Positions 45,846-55,317 of a stretch of 64,000 nucleotides of DNA are shown here, piece after piece. This stretch comes from Beggiatoa alba B18LD. GTDB taxonomy: Bacteria; Pseudomonadota; Gammaproteobacteria; Beggiatoales; Beggiatoaceae. The first letter of the stretch is position 1, and each line of letters starts with the position of its first letter. The notes below the pieces were generated by a model. It was not told the origin of the DNA and searched no databases. It saw only the letters and a program-made list of their open reading frames with translations. The DNA lies in contig NZ_JH600070.1 in the NCBI RefSeq assembly GCF_000245015.1, positions 1,380,337 through 1,444,336 on the forward strand, read 5' to 3'. The translations under genes were made by a program, and so were the position numbers.

Positions 45846-46682
45846 TTATTTTGCAACGATAAAGCGACTATGCACCCAACCGATTTGACCTTTTAAATTC
45901 TTAATATTATCTAAGACTTCTACTTCTTTCCACACGCCATTTTCCATCCCCGTTGCTTTTAAACGTGTATTTAAAGGCAAAGGACTATTTGGTAGGGTAG
46001 CAGCCGTTTGGTCAGGTGCTTTACGAATATGTAAATTCGCAGTCGTTACATAGGTTTCCCCCTCATCACTGACAGACGCTGAACGTCCTAATAAACGAGA
46101 ACGGAAGGTCATCATGGGGAATGCAGGGCCTGGATCGCTTTTACGTCCAGGGGCAATATCATCGTGTCCTAAAATATCTTTTAATCCATATTGTTGGATA
46201 ATTGTCCCCGCAGCTTCTAAGGCAACAAATAATTGTTCGGGCGTATATAACTGCCAGTAACGGGAAATGGTTTCATTTTTATGTTGGGCTTGTATCACTT
46301 GCTCAACAGGAACAGCATCCCCAAACCAAGAGCGAAAATCGCCTGTTGGTGAAGGATTTACAATGCCGACGTTATCTAATTCTATCCCAATAGAATAGTT
46401 ATTTAGCCCTGTATAACCTTGCCAAGAACTACTGCCTGCATGCCATGCGACTTTATTAAACGGCACTAACTGCACCACACTACCATCGCGTCCAATGACT
46501 AAATGTGCAGACGCTTTTGCAGCAGGATTAACTAACCAACTGACAGATTGGTCAAAATTACGCCCTGCGGTGTAATGCATCACTAAAAATTCAGGTTTTA
46601 AAGTATCGCCAATATTAGGAGAAACACGGAAAGGATAAGGCGTATCGTCATCACGGCAAAGGCGGTGATTTATAATCTTCAT
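45846..46682 (-). CDS. N-acetylmuramoyl-L-alanine amidase with SH3-like domain
   Basis: A 278-residue amidase_2 (PGRP/AmpD-like) enzyme. LVMHYTAGRNFD supplies the first zinc His, AWHAGSSSW and GIELDNVG follow, and GHDDIAPGRKSDPGPAFP carries the second His and the zinc-binding Asp. A C-terminal SH3b-like domain starts near YVTTANLHIRKAP. It has no signal peptide, so it may be cytoplasmic (recycling), lytic, or exported by another route. It stands alone with its own terminator. Confidence 0.85.
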   Translation of the reverse strand: MKIINHRLCRDDDTPYPFRVSPNIGDTLKPEFLVMHYTAGRNFDQSVSWLVNPAAKASAHLVIGRDGSVVQLVPFNKVAWHAGSSSWQGYTGLNNYSIGIELDNVGIVNPSPTGDFRSWFGDAVPVEQVIQAQHKNETISRYWQLYTPEQLFVALEAAGTIIQQYGLKDILGHDDIAPGRKSDPGPAFPMMTFRSRLLGRSASVSDEGETYVTTANLHIRKAPDQTAATLPNSPLPLNTRLKATGMENGVWKEVEVLDNIKNLKGQIGWVHSRFIVAK

Positions 46683-47188
46683 GGGGTATCCTTATTTATT
46701 ACGTTGAAGTTTGCAAGCCAAAAAACAGACAAACTCGCGACTTGTACAGTTTTGCAGGTATCTTTGATAACGTCAATTCATGAGAAATCAAGCGGAATTG
46801 AAACTATGAGCCTTTGGTATTTTGCTCATTTTAGACTAATTTAAACAGATTGTTCAGTCTATTTATACACCTATCTGATAACAATGAATGTGATTAAATC
46901 GCACTTTTGTTTTAGAAAATCGCTAATAATGAATCATGTGTAGCAAAAGATAAAACGAGCTTTGCATTTAGTTTGTATTTAGGAGGACTAACCCAGTAAA
47001 CTGTCGAGGCAACTCATGCACTATGAATGATGACGCTTGAAAAATATAATATTTTAAGACAGGCGGATAGTTGTGCAATGACCATGCGCGTTGATGATGG
47101 TAACAGGTTTTACCGCTATTGCGCATGAATGCGATTGAGACAACACACACACTCTTTTACTTCAAAATTTGTCACGATTTGAGAAATT
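46683..47188. other. 506-bp intergenic region before ftsY
   Basis: The two flanking genes diverge. I see no repeat, no convincing gene and no known RNA. AGGAGGA occurs near 46981 but no open frame of convincing size follows. It may simply contain long promoters, or a small RNA that needs expression data to see. Confidence 0.4.
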
Positions 47189-48193
47189 ATGTTTACATTT
47201 GGCAAAAAGAAAGATAATCCCACTAATACTACTACCTCCCCTGAGCAAGTCAGCGAAGAAGTAAAACCAAACTTCTTTAATCGCTTAAAACAGGGTTTAA
47301 GCCGTACTCGTGCGAGTTTAACTGCGGGTTTATCTAACTTGCTATTGGGCAAAAAAGCAATTGATGCCGACTTATTAGATGAATTAGAAACCTTGCTGTT
47401 ATCTGCTGATATGGGGATAGAAGCAACACAGGCGATGATAAAAGACTTAACCGAGCGAACTTCTCGCCAACAACTCAAAGACTCTGAAGCCTTATTTCAT
47501 GCCTTACAAGCGGATATGGTGAGTTTATTAAAAACAGCGGAGAAACCATTAGTTTTACCTGAAAAATTGCATAAACCGTTTGTCTTACTCATGGTCGGTG
47601 TGAATGGCTCAGGCAAAACGACCACTATCGGTAAATTAGCAAAACGTTTTCAAGCAGAAGGGCGTTCTGTAATGTTAGCCGCTGGTGATACCTTCCGTGC
47701 GGCAGCTGTCGAACAATTGCAAATTTGGGGAGAACGTAATCAAGTCACCGTTGTTGCCCAGCAAGGAAAAGCCGACTCCGCCGCAGTGATTTTTGACGCA
47801 TTACAATCGGCAACCGCAAAGGGCATTGATGTGTTAATTGCAGACACCGCAGGGCGGTTGCACACGCAAAGTAATTTAATGGAGGAGTTAAAAAAAGTTA
47901 AGCGTGTTTTACAGAAATTAGATGCGGCTGCTCCTCATGAAATCATGTTGATTTTAGATGCAAGCATTGGACAAAATGCCCTTGTGCAAGCACAACAGTT
48001 TCATCAAGCCGTTGGAGTAACAGGGGTTACGCTGACAAAATTAGACGGTACAGCAAAAGGCGGGATGATTTTCGCCGTTGCGAAAAAATTAAATATTCCG
48101 ATTCGCTTTATTGGTGTTGGCGAACAACCTGATGATTTACGTGTATTTTCTGCCGACAATTTTGTCAATGCCTTGTTAAGTCGAGAAGAATAA
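47189..48193 (+). CDS. ftsY: Signal recognition particle receptor FtsY
   Basis: FtsY brings ribosome-SRP complexes to the membrane. The 334-residue protein has a short acidic N-terminal part, the N domain (RASLTAGLSNLL, LLSADMGIEAT) and the GTPase domain with GVNGSGKTTTIGKLA near residue 137, DTFRAAAVEQL, DTAGRLHTQSNLMEEL and TKLDGTAKGG. It is shorter than E. coli FtsY because the acidic region is small. ftsE and ftsX do not follow. Confidence 0.97.
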   Translation: MFTFGKKKDNPTNTTTSPEQVSEEVKPNFFNRLKQGLSRTRASLTAGLSNLLLGKKAIDADLLDELETLLLSADMGIEATQAMIKDLTERTSRQQLKDSEALFHALQADMVSLLKTAEKPLVLPEKLHKPFVLLMVGVNGSGKTTTIGKLAKRFQAEGRSVMLAAGDTFRAAAVEQLQIWGERNQVTVVAQQGKADSAAVIFDALQSATAKGIDVLIADTAGRLHTQSNLMEELKKVKRVLQKLDAAAPHEIMLILDASIGQNALVQAQQFHQAVGVTGVTLTKLDGTAKGGMIFAVAKKLNIPIRFIGVGEQPDDLRVFSADNFVNALLSREE

Positions 48194-48222
48194 AGCATTG
48201 TTGAATACGCCTTAATGAAAAA

Positions 48223-48252
48223 GGGAGAACACTATTATTTAGTGTCTCTCCC
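48223..48252 (-). terminator. Rho-independent terminator of the broken gene
   Basis: Stem GGGAGA-ACACTA / TAGTGT-CTCTCCC with a short loop; on the minus strand it is followed by TTTTT. It overlaps the last codons of the broken gene at 48239, which supports that gene having been real. Confidence 0.7.
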
Positions 48253-48572
48253 TGTATGTGATGTACCAATCAGTATTTTTGTTTTTAACATCGTAAGTTT
48301 CCGTGACTGTGCCGTCACGAACTGTTTTTAATTTTTGGTTCAACGTTTCTCTCGCTTTCGTTAATCGTCAAATGGTGTGAGCAAGCTAACTACTTCAGAA
48401 TTACGAAGATGTCTAGCAAATACCTCAACTCCATGGACAAGTATTTCGGCATCTATTTCAAATATTCGTTCCACCTTAAAAAACGCCCACGTTAGTTCAT
48501 CTCCATCCGCTGTAGAATACATTATCGTTTTCTTCTTCCCTAAAGCCGTAGCAAGCGCAAGGGCTTCTTTAC

Positions 48573-48648
48573 TATAGTAAACGCACTATAAAACGATGCG
48601 AAGGACTGCCAGTCCTAAATTTAATCACTTTGTGGTACGTTTACTATA
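48573..48648 (-). mobile_element. Family 2 MITE-like repeat inside the broken gene
   Basis: A 76-bp copy, TATAGTAAACGCACT to GTACGTTTACTATA, whose ends are bounded by TA. It interrupts the minus-strand coding sequence. Confidence 0.78.
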
Positions 48649-48678
48649 ACTCCTCAGACTCTTTGCTTTTAGCAAGTA

Positions 48679-48931
48679 ACTTGAGTTCGGCGAGTTTTAT
48701 AAAACAAAACAGAGACCTGCTAGGTTTTCAAAACTTAGCAGGTCTTTTTTTGTCTGAATCAGAATTCACAGAATTTTCAGAATTAGCAGAATTAAAAACA
48801 ATTAAAAACATAATTTTTTATTCTTTTAATTTTCTTGTCTTTTTAATTCTGAAAATTCTGATTCAGACAATCTTTTAATCCTGATTCAGACAAGCTGTTG
48901 TCTTTTTAAAAGAAACTCGCCGAACTCAGGT
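48679..48931. mobile_element. Family 1 MITE, intact, with 8-bp target duplication
   Basis: A 253-bp copy, the same length as the one at 16545. Ends are ACTTGAGTTCGGCGAG and CTCGCCGAACTCAGGT. AGCAAGTA flanks it on both sides (48671-48678 and 48932-48939), a perfect 8-bp duplication within the broken gene. It has the hairpin ACCTGCTAGG...CTTAGCAGGT (one arm base changed) and the CAGAATT array. Confidence 0.88.
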
Positions 48932-48977
48932 AGCAAGTAATAACCATTCGTCAAATGTCATTTTAATTCACATTATC

Positions 48978-49000
48978 CTTTTATAGTGCGTTTACTATAA
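48978..49000 (-). repeat. Half family 2 repeat
   Basis: CTTTTATAGTGCGTTTACTATA lies just upstream of the broken gene's start and reads as one end of family 2. The other end is lost. Confidence 0.55.
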
Positions 49001-49027
49001 GTGAGGTGGGCATACTTGGTTTACTTG

Positions 49028-49561
49028 TTAAACACTCATAATCATATCCAAAAGGGTATTGCTATAATACTCTTGATAATTTGGATAAATGGGAATTTCA
49101 AGTTTCTCTATTTGTATGTTTTCTCCAATTCTTACCGAAAATTCTAGGTATAACAAATAAGGCGTATATTCCAAATATAAATCTTTAAAAGAAAAATATG
49201 TAGGATACGTTTTATTATATTCTCTAGTTGGCATTTTTAATATTTCTTGTTTATTTTCAAAAGAAATCTCTTTATTGTACATTTTGCGTAATGTAACCGT
49301 TTTCAGTATTACAAGGTAATCTGTTGTTAAGTTTTGCTCAATAGATAACAACAATTCATAAGGTGAACCTCTAACTCTGATACGTTCATCAGCTGAATAT
49401 GTATCATGACCTAAAAAATTAGCTGATACTTGACCATTGACATAATTCTGTTGAGCTCGTTCATACGCATAATCTTTATGAAGCATCAAATAAGCCAAGC
49501 TCAAATAAGCAATAAATAAAATAAAACCATATAAAACAAGTTTCTTTATATAATATTTCAT
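49028..49561 (-). CDS. Hypothetical protein with N-terminal membrane anchor
   Basis: A 177-residue protein starting MKYYIKKLVLYGFILFIAYL with one hydrophobic helix (about residues 8-28), which anchors it or serves as an uncleaved signal. The rest is rich in Y, N and E and in strand-like segments (LYLEYTPYLLYLEFSVRIG). No family is recognised. It is AT-rich compared with the neighbours and lies between repeat copies, which could mean transfer. Confidence 0.6.
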   Translation of the reverse strand: MKYYIKKLVLYGFILFIAYLSLAYLMLHKDYAYERAQQNYVNGQVSANFLGHDTYSADERIRVRGSPYELLLSIEQNLTTDYLVILKTVTLRKMYNKEISFENKQEILKMPTREYNKTYPTYFSFKDLYLEYTPYLLYLEFSVRIGENIQIEKLEIPIYPNYQEYYSNTLLDMIMSV

Positions 49562-49861
49562 CAGACTATTCTTTCTAAGGTTTTCAAAATCTAGCAGGTC
49601 TGTCGGAACACGCGAAAAGGGTTGAAGGACTGGCAGAGATTATTCTCTTGTTTTTCATCGGGATTAATCAGACAAAATTAAAACATTGTCTGAATCAGGA
49701 TTAACAGGATTTAAAACCCTCAAACCAAAAAGTCAGGTGAATGACGCTTTTTAATCCTGCTAATCCTGCTAATCCTGTGAATTCTAATTCAGACAACTTG
49801 TTGTCTTTTTAAAAGAAACTCGCTGAACTCAGGTTAGTTTGGGTTAGTTGTGTTTTTAAAA
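49562..49861. other. Intergenic region of repeat remnants
   Basis: No gene is seen. A diverged hairpin remnant (AAGGTTTTCAAAATCTAGC) starts it, family 1 arms and the right end follow. Confidence 0.6.
49570..49834. repeat. Family 1 repeat, right part
   Basis: Hairpin remnant, arms of CAGGATT and AATCCTG type, then GACAACTTGTTGTC and the end CTCGCTGAACTCAGGT at 49834. No matching left end is seen. The following GTTTGGGTTAG also occurs upstream of mnmG. Confidence 0.6.
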
Positions 49862-50887
49862 CTACCCAGAAAACCGTTCAAAATAAATCGAGTTTTCTGT
49901 AATCCCGTGAGCTTGCAGTTTTGGCAATAAACTATCCACTAATCTATCTGAACCACAGAGATAAACATCAGGTTTTTCCGTTAGATTGATTAAAGCTGTT
50001 TCCACCGCTTGCACAATAGAACCATTGTAATAATTGCTATCTTGTTCTCGTGATAAACAGATTTGATATTGAAAATCTAAGAGTTGCGCTTGTAAGTCTT
50101 GCAAGTCAGATTCGCAAAAAACATCATTAGTATGGCGTAAACCAAAGAATAAACGGCTGGGGTGCATTTCTGCAAAATCTGCCATTTGCTTCAACATTGC
50201 CAATAAAGGCGATAAACCCGTCCCACCAGCAATAAACCAACGGGGTTTTAAGCCGTTGTCTTGCAATTGAAACTCGCCCAATGTTCCCCGCGCAATCAAT
50301 GAGTCACCCACTTTTAGGGTTTTTAAATGCTTAGAAAATTGACCTTCTGGGCGTAATTGAATTAAAAATTCTAGCCGTCCCTCCCAATTACTTATATTTG
50401 CCAATGAATATGCTCGTTTTATCTGTTTATCCATTGGCATCAAGTGCATATATTGCCCTGCGATAATATTCGCGCTCAATAAACTCTCTTGTGCCTCTCC
50501 TTGTTGTAAGACTAATTTAATGACATCTGCTGTTAAGTCGGTTTTTTCTACAATCGTGCAAATTGCTTCAGGAATATGCCCAAAATGAATGGTTTGATAG
50601 TTGTAATCTGTATTAATTGCTAATGCAGAACGGGGATAAGTACGACATAGTAATGTTTTATGTTGCGCCCGTAACTCCGCAGGGAGAGCCGTTTCATTAT
50701 AATCCGTGAATTCATACTCACCTTGCACAAAAACGGATGAACACAGTCCACATGCTCCACTACGGCATTGTTGCGGTAAAATAATCGATTGCCGTTCTGC
50801 GGCAGAAATCACATCCTCATCTGTTTGACAATCGAATTGGACTTGTTGCATATCACGAGTTATCAGTGTAATTGGGTAAGTTGCCAT
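49862..50887 (-). CDS. 2Fe-2S ferredoxin:NAD(P)H oxidoreductase (MmoC-like)
   Basis: A 341-residue electron-transfer reductase. N-terminal plant-type ferredoxin domain with C-x4-C-x2-C in QQCRSGACGLC and the fourth C in LLCRTYPRS; then an FAD domain (RAYSLANIS, GQYMHL) and an NAD domain (GGTGLSPLLAML, DVYLCGSDRLVD). DEDVISAAERQ and LLCRTYP resemble the reductase subunits of methane/phenol/alkene monooxygenases. No oxygenase gene is near, so its partner is unknown. It is divergent from a MocR-type regulator gene. Confidence 0.85.
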   Translation of the reverse strand: MATYPITLITRDMQQVQFDCQTDEDVISAAERQSIILPQQCRSGACGLCSSVFVQGEYEFTDYNETALPAELRAQHKTLLCRTYPRSALAINTDYNYQTIHFGHIPEAICTIVEKTDLTADVIKLVLQQGEAQESLLSANIIAGQYMHLMPMDKQIKRAYSLANISNWEGRLEFLIQLRPEGQFSKHLKTLKVGDSLIARGTLGEFQLQDNGLKPRWFIAGGTGLSPLLAMLKQMADFAEMHPSRLFFGLRHTNDVFCESDLQDLQAQLLDFQYQICLSREQDSNYYNGSIVQAVETALINLTEKPDVYLCGSDRLVDSLLPKLQAHGITENSIYFERFSG

Positions 50888-51030
50888 TTTTATCCTAGAA
50901 TTAGCGCATATTTGCGTATGATGACAGATTGTTATTCATTCAATAAATCCATTTTACTTCCACACCCTTATTGCTTATGTATCTATTGAATAACTCTTTT
51001 TTTTATTAATTTAGGTTTGGAGATGTTTTT
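50888..51030. other. Divergent promoter region of the reductase and MocR genes
   Basis: 143 bp, AT-rich, with the RBS GGAG before the ATG at 51031. It should hold both promoters and any MocR binding site; I could not define one. Confidence 0.5.
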
Positions 51031-52446
51031 ATGATGTCCTTAGTGAGTTTAGATAGTCAGGACACAATGCCGTTAATCGAGCAAATTGTGAAAGGTATTC
51101 AACAACAAGTAGATGCCCGTGTTTTACGCACAGGGGCACGTTTACCTTCCATTCGAAAATTTGCCGAGGTTCACAGTATTAGCCGCTTTACCGTCGTACA
51201 GGCTTACGACCGTTTAGTTGCCTCTGGCTATTTAGAATCACGCAAAGGCTCTGGATTTTTTGTCACTAAACCCTTAAGCGCAGACCCACCCATTGCAGAA
51301 CATTCAGCCCAATTAGAACGTGCTGTCGATGTTTTATGGTTATTGCATCAATCTTTTCAAAACACGGCGCATTTTGCCTCACCAGGTTGCGGTTGGTTGC
51401 CTTCAGAATGGCGCGACGATGCCAGCTTACAAAAAGCGATTCGTACCGTTTCACGGCATAACGACTATACCAGCGGTGGCTATGGCAATATTTATGGCTA
51501 TGTTCCCCTGCGCCAAGATTTGCAAAAACGCCTTGCTGAACTGGGCATTGTGACGAATTTGCAAAATATTCTCACTACGCATGGCGTAACTCAAGGTATT
51601 GACTTAGTTGGGCGTTATCTGATTCAAGCAGGCGATAACGTACTGGTTGATGACCCTGGTTATTATTCGTTATTTGGTCACTTAAAATTATTAGGCGCGA
51701 AATTAGTCGGCGTTCCACGCACTTTAGACGGTGTCGATACGCAGGCAATGGAAACCCTGATTCAATTACACCGCCCAAAAATTTTTATTACCAATACGGT
51801 ATTGCATAATCCAACAGGGACGAGCTTAAGCCAAGCTAATGCCCATCGCGTGCTACAACTGGCGGAAAAATATGACTTACTCATCATTGAAGATGATGTC
51901 TATGGCGATTTTAGCCCGCCTAGCGTCTCGCGTTTAGCGACTTTAGACCATTTAAACCGCGTGATTTATTTAAGCAGTTTTTCAAAAACCATTACGACCA
52001 GTGTTCGCGTGGGTTTTCTCGCTGCCCGCGCTGACATTGTGCAAGCCTTAGGCGATTTAAAACTGCTCACCAGTTTAACCACTTCAGAAACTAACGAGCG
52101 CGTCATACATCAAGTGTTAATCGACGGCTATTACCGCAAACATTTAGAGAAACTCCGTGCGAGGGTACAAAATGCGCGAGAAAAAGCCATGCGACAGTTA
52201 GAAAAAGCAGGCTTAGAAATCTTTGCGGAAACAGAACACGGCTTATTTATCTGGGCAAAATTGCCTGATTGCCACGATGCAGCAAAAATCGCCAGTATTG
52301 CCACCAAACGCGGAATTATGCTCGCACCTGGTAATGTTTTCCGCCCACATCAAGAGCCATCGCCATGGTTACGCTTTAATGCCGCTTACTGCGATAATCC
52401 CGCAATTTTTCAATTTTTAGCTGAATTTAACGATATAAGCGGATAA
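51031..52446 (+). CDS. MocR-type transcriptional regulator
   Basis: A 471-residue protein with an N-terminal GntR helix-turn-helix (LPSIRKFAEVHSISRFTVVQAYDRLVASGYLESRKGSGFFV in outline) and an aminotransferase class I domain: HNPTGTSLS, EDDVYGDF, and the PLP lysine in SSFSKTITTSVRVG. MocR proteins sense PLP or amino acids. It may regulate the divergent reductase gene, by position only. The start has a GGAG RBS. Confidence 0.9.
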   Translation: MMSLVSLDSQDTMPLIEQIVKGIQQQVDARVLRTGARLPSIRKFAEVHSISRFTVVQAYDRLVASGYLESRKGSGFFVTKPLSADPPIAEHSAQLERAVDVLWLLHQSFQNTAHFASPGCGWLPSEWRDDASLQKAIRTVSRHNDYTSGGYGNIYGYVPLRQDLQKRLAELGIVTNLQNILTTHGVTQGIDLVGRYLIQAGDNVLVDDPGYYSLFGHLKLLGAKLVGVPRTLDGVDTQAMETLIQLHRPKIFITNTVLHNPTGTSLSQANAHRVLQLAEKYDLLIIEDDVYGDFSPPSVSRLATLDHLNRVIYLSSFSKTITTSVRVGFLAARADIVQALGDLKLLTSLTTSETNERVIHQVLIDGYYRKHLEKLRARVQNAREKAMRQLEKAGLEIFAETEHGLFIWAKLPDCHDAAKIASIATKRGIMLAPGNVFRPHQEPSPWLRFNAAYCDNPAIFQFLAEFNDISG

Positions 52447-52560
52447 AAACTATCTAAATCAAGATATTCAAGATTCATAGAATTAGCAGGATTAAAACCA
52501 CGCAACCCCAAGCCCATTTAATTCTGCAAATCCTGTGAATCCTTATTTAGACAACCTATT
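52447..52560. repeat. Diverged family 1-like remnant
   Basis: ATAGAATTAGCAGGATT and AATTCTGCAAATCCTGTGAAT resemble the two arms, without terminal repeats. It lies after the MocR gene. Confidence 0.45.
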
Positions 52561-52660
52561 GACCTTAAATAAATTTCTTACAAAAAACAATCAGCGACTT
52601 ACCCCAGATAATGGTGTAAAATACAAGTAAATATTTACACTATTCGCGCAGGTTTCCATC

Positions 52661-54922
52661 ATGACTTTTTCACCTGTCACCCCGCAACCCGTAGAACATT
52701 TACAAGGCAGTATCGAACGTGTCACTTTTCATAGCCCTGAAACAGGTTTTTGCGTCTTACGGGTGAAAGTGCGCGGACAACGGGACTTAGTCACCGTTAT
52801 TGGAAGCGCGCCCAGCGTCGCCAGTGGTGAATACATCGAAGCCCAAGGACAATGGACAATAGACCGCACCCACGGACTACAATTTAAAACCGAACAACTG
52901 CGCACCGTTCCCCCCACCACCCGCGAAGGCATCGAAAAATACTTAGGTTCAGGCATGATAAAAGGCATCGGCGAACACTTTGCCAAAAAACTCGTTGCTG
53001 CCTTTGGTGAACAAGTTTTCGATGTCATTGAAAATAATCCAGAACGACTTTTAGAACTCTCAGGCATCGGCAAAAAACGCCATGACCAAGTGGTTAAAGC
53101 ATGGGCAGAACAAAAAGTTGTCCGTGACATCATGGTTTTTTTACAATCGCACGGAGTCGGCACAGCGCGTGCAGTACGCATTTACAAAACCTATGGCGAT
53201 GATGCTATTGAAAAAGTCCTAGAAAACCCCTACCAACTCGCCTTAGATATACATGGCATAGGCTTTAAAAGTGCCGACACCATCGCCCAACACATTGGCA
53301 TCCCTAAAGATTCACTAATACGCGCCCGTGCAGGCGTGCGTCATGTCTTACAAGAACTCTCAAGCGAAGGACACTGCGCCAGCCGTTACACCACCCTATT
53401 AACCCAAGCCGAACAACTGCTCGACATTCCTGAACCTATTCTAAGCCAAGCGATTCAAGCTGAACTTGACGAAAATCAATTAATCGCCGAAAACATCAAC
53501 AATGAATCTTGCGTATTTCTCCCCGCCCTCTACCGCGCCGAACAAGGCACAGCGAACCATTTAAAACGATTAATGCAAGGCTTTTATAGCTGGCAAGGGA
53601 TTGACCCACAACAAGCAATTGCATGGGTAGAAGAAAAAAACGCCATCGCCTTGTCTCACTCGCAAAAGCAAGCCATTCATTTAGCGTTACAAAGTAAAGT
53701 GCTGGTGATTACAGGCGGGCCCGGCGTAGGTAAAACCACACTGGTAAACAGCATTTTAAAAATTATCAGCGCGAAAAATTTACGCATCACCCTCTGCGCC
53801 CCCACAGGACGCGCCGCCAAACGCTTAAGCGAATCCACCCAACGCGACGCGCTCACCATTCACCGTCTGCTTGCCTTTGACCCCCAAACAGGCAATTTTC
53901 GCCACAATGCTGATAATCCCTTACCAACAGACTTACTCGTGATTGATGAAGCCTCAATGGTTGATATCGTGCTGATGAACCAACTTTTAAGAGCCGTACC
54001 CGACCCAGCTGGTGTGTTAATCGTTGGCGATGTTGACCAACTCCCCTCCGTTGGGCCCGGTACAGTCTTAGCGGACATCATCAATTCCCGCGCCGTGCCT
54101 GTCGTCCGCTTAACCGAAATTTTCCGTCAAGCGGAAGCCTCACAAATCATCGTCAACGCCCACCGCGTCAATAAGGGCATCATGCCCAAATTGCCCGAAA
54201 AACCCAGCCAGAAACCTGATAAAGCACAAACAAATAACTATCAAGTACAAGAAACCGTCACGACATACCAAATAACGCCCGCAGAACCACCGCTCCAAGA
54301 TTTCTACCTTATTACAGCAGAAACGCCCGAAGACATTGGCGCAAAACTCCTACACGTCGTTACAGAACGCATTCCCCGCCGTTTTCACTACGACCCGATT
54401 CGAGACATACAAGTCTTAACCCCGATGCAACGCGGAGGCTTAGGCGCACGAAGTTTAAACATTGAATTACAACAACGCTTAAACCCGACCAATACCCCCA
54501 GAATTGAACGCTTCGGCTGGACATTTGCCCCGCAGGATAAAATCATACAAACCGTTAATAATTATGAAAAAGAAATATTTAACGGCGATATGGGCACAAT
54601 TCAAGAAATAGACGAAGTCGCAGGCGAAGTCGCTATTTTATTTGATGGTCGGCTTGTTGTTTACGCACTGGATGAACTGGACGAGATTTCTTTAGCCTAC
54701 GCAACCAGCGTGCATAAATCGCAAGGCTCTGAATATCCTTGTGTCGTGATACCCATTGCCATGCAACACTTTATGCTTTTAGAAAGAAACTTAATTTACA
54801 CCGCAATCACGCGGGCAAAATCCTTAGTTGTCCTCATCGGACAAACCCAAGCCCTAGCAATGGCAGTAAAGGGACAAAAAGCGGAAAAGCGGTTGACGAA
54901 TTTAGTCAGTCGGTTAGGCTAA
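52661..54922 (+). CDS. recD2: RecD2-type DNA helicase
   Basis: A 753-residue SF1B 5'-3' helicase. N-terminal OB and helix-hairpin-helix parts ([40 protein letters not shown]) precede the motor: Walker [11 protein letters not shown] at 352-361, [10 protein letters not shown] as motif [14 protein letters not shown], and [15 protein letters not shown] with AITRAK. A variable insert rich in Q, P and T (about residues 510-545) separates motor halves. The gene is C-rich in third positions. It stands without recB or recC. Its stop overlaps a family 1 end by one base. Confidence 0.95.
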   Translation: MTFSPVTPQPVEHLQGSIERVTFHSPETGFCVLRVKVRGQRDLVTVIGSAPSVASGEYIEAQGQWTIDRTHGLQFKTEQLRTVPPTTREGIEKYLGSGMIKGIGEHFAKKLVAAFGEQVFDVIENNPERLLELSGIGKKRHDQVVKAWAEQKVVRDIMVFLQSHGVGTARAVRIYKTYGDDAIEKVLENPYQLALDIHGIGFKSADTIAQHIGIPKDSLIRARAGVRHVLQELSSEGHCASRYTTLLTQAEQLLDIPEPILSQAIQAELDENQLIAENINNESCVFLPALYRAEQGTANHLKRLMQGFYSWQGIDPQQAIAWVEEKNAIALSHSQKQAIHLALQSKVLVITGGPGVGKTTLVNSILKIISAKNLRITLCAPTGRAAKRLSESTQRDALTIHRLLAFDPQTGNFRHNADNPLPTDLLVIDEASMVDIVLMNQLLRAVPDPAGVLIVGDVDQLPSVGPGTVLADIINSRAVPVVRLTEIFRQAEASQIIVNAHRVNKGIMPKLPEKPSQKPDKAQTNNYQVQETVTTYQITPAEPPLQDFYLITAETPEDIGAKLLHVVTERIPRRFHYDPIRDIQVLTPMQRGGLGARSLNIELQQRLNPTNTPRIERFGWTFAPQDKIIQTVNNYEKEIFNGDMGTIQEIDEVAGEVAILFDGRLVVYALDELDEISLAYATSVHKSQGSEYPCVVIPIAMQHFMLLERNLIYTAITRAKSLVVLIGQTQALAMAVKGQKAEKRLTNLVSRLG

Positions 54923-55105
54923 CCTGAGTTCGGCGAGTTTTTAAAAAAAAGACAACAGCTTATTTGAACCAGAATTAACAGGATTTAAAACCCTTAAACC
55001 AAGAAATTAATGCGAATCACGCTTTTTAATTCGGCTAATTCTGAAAATTCTGTGAATTCTGATTCAGACAAAAAAAGACCTGCTAGGTTTTGAAATCCTA
55101 GCAAC
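54922..55105. repeat. Family 1 repeat, left end, starting at the recD2 stop
   Basis: ACCTGAGTTCGGCGAG starts at the last base of the recD2 stop codon. Arms and a degenerate hairpin ACCTGCTAGG...CCTAGCAACT follow; the right terminal repeat is lost. Confidence 0.65.
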
Positions 55106-55317
55106 TATATGTTTTTTTTTTAAAATTGCAAAACTAGGGATAATCTATTAAGTGACGGTTCAGACAATTAAGCAATGTTTTAATCTTGTAACGCGGGTTA
55201 AAAAAGCTGTGTGAATGATAAATTTATCAGCCCTTTTTCTATTCGAAAAAACCACAAACATGGCATAATAACCGCTTTTTTATACACGTTTCACCGAACA
55301 GCACAGAAGCTAATTAT
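55106..55317. other. Region upstream of the restriction-modification gene
   Basis: AT-rich, with a remnant of repeat sequence (GGTTCAGACAATTAAGCAATG). No gene is seen. It presumably carries the promoter of the restriction-modification gene. Confidence 0.45.

Larger units (their letters stand above)
48239..48961 (-). pseudogene. Small gene disrupted by two repeats and frameshifts
   Basis: Reading the minus strand from the ATG at 48961, MTFDEWLLLAKSKESEEL runs into coding sequence that resumes after the insertions as SKEALALATALGKKKTIMY, then STADGDELTWAFFKVERIF, up to SLLTPFD. A further frame change leads to RLTKARETLNQKLKTVRDG and the end DWYITYRERH at 48239. It would be about 130 residues. 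The family 1 repeat (48679-48931) has duplicated AGCAAGTA; the family 2 repeat sits at 48573-48648. Removing both at their target duplications does not restore one frame, so at least two more small indels have accumulated. I recognise no family. Confidence 0.65.
48194..49027. other. Region holding a broken minus-strand gene and inserted repeats
   Basis: No intact gene. The stretch is explained by a small disrupted minus-strand gene, one family 1 insertion, one family 2 insertion and a half family 2 copy. Confidence 0.7.

Noticed and set aside
46968..47150. Short minus-strand frame in the ftsY upstream region
   Set aside because: 60 residues with no family features or clear ribosome binding site.
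48377..48577. Plus-strand 66-codon frame after ftsY
   Set aside because: It is the complement of the broken minus-strand gene, which has better coding signs and a terminator.
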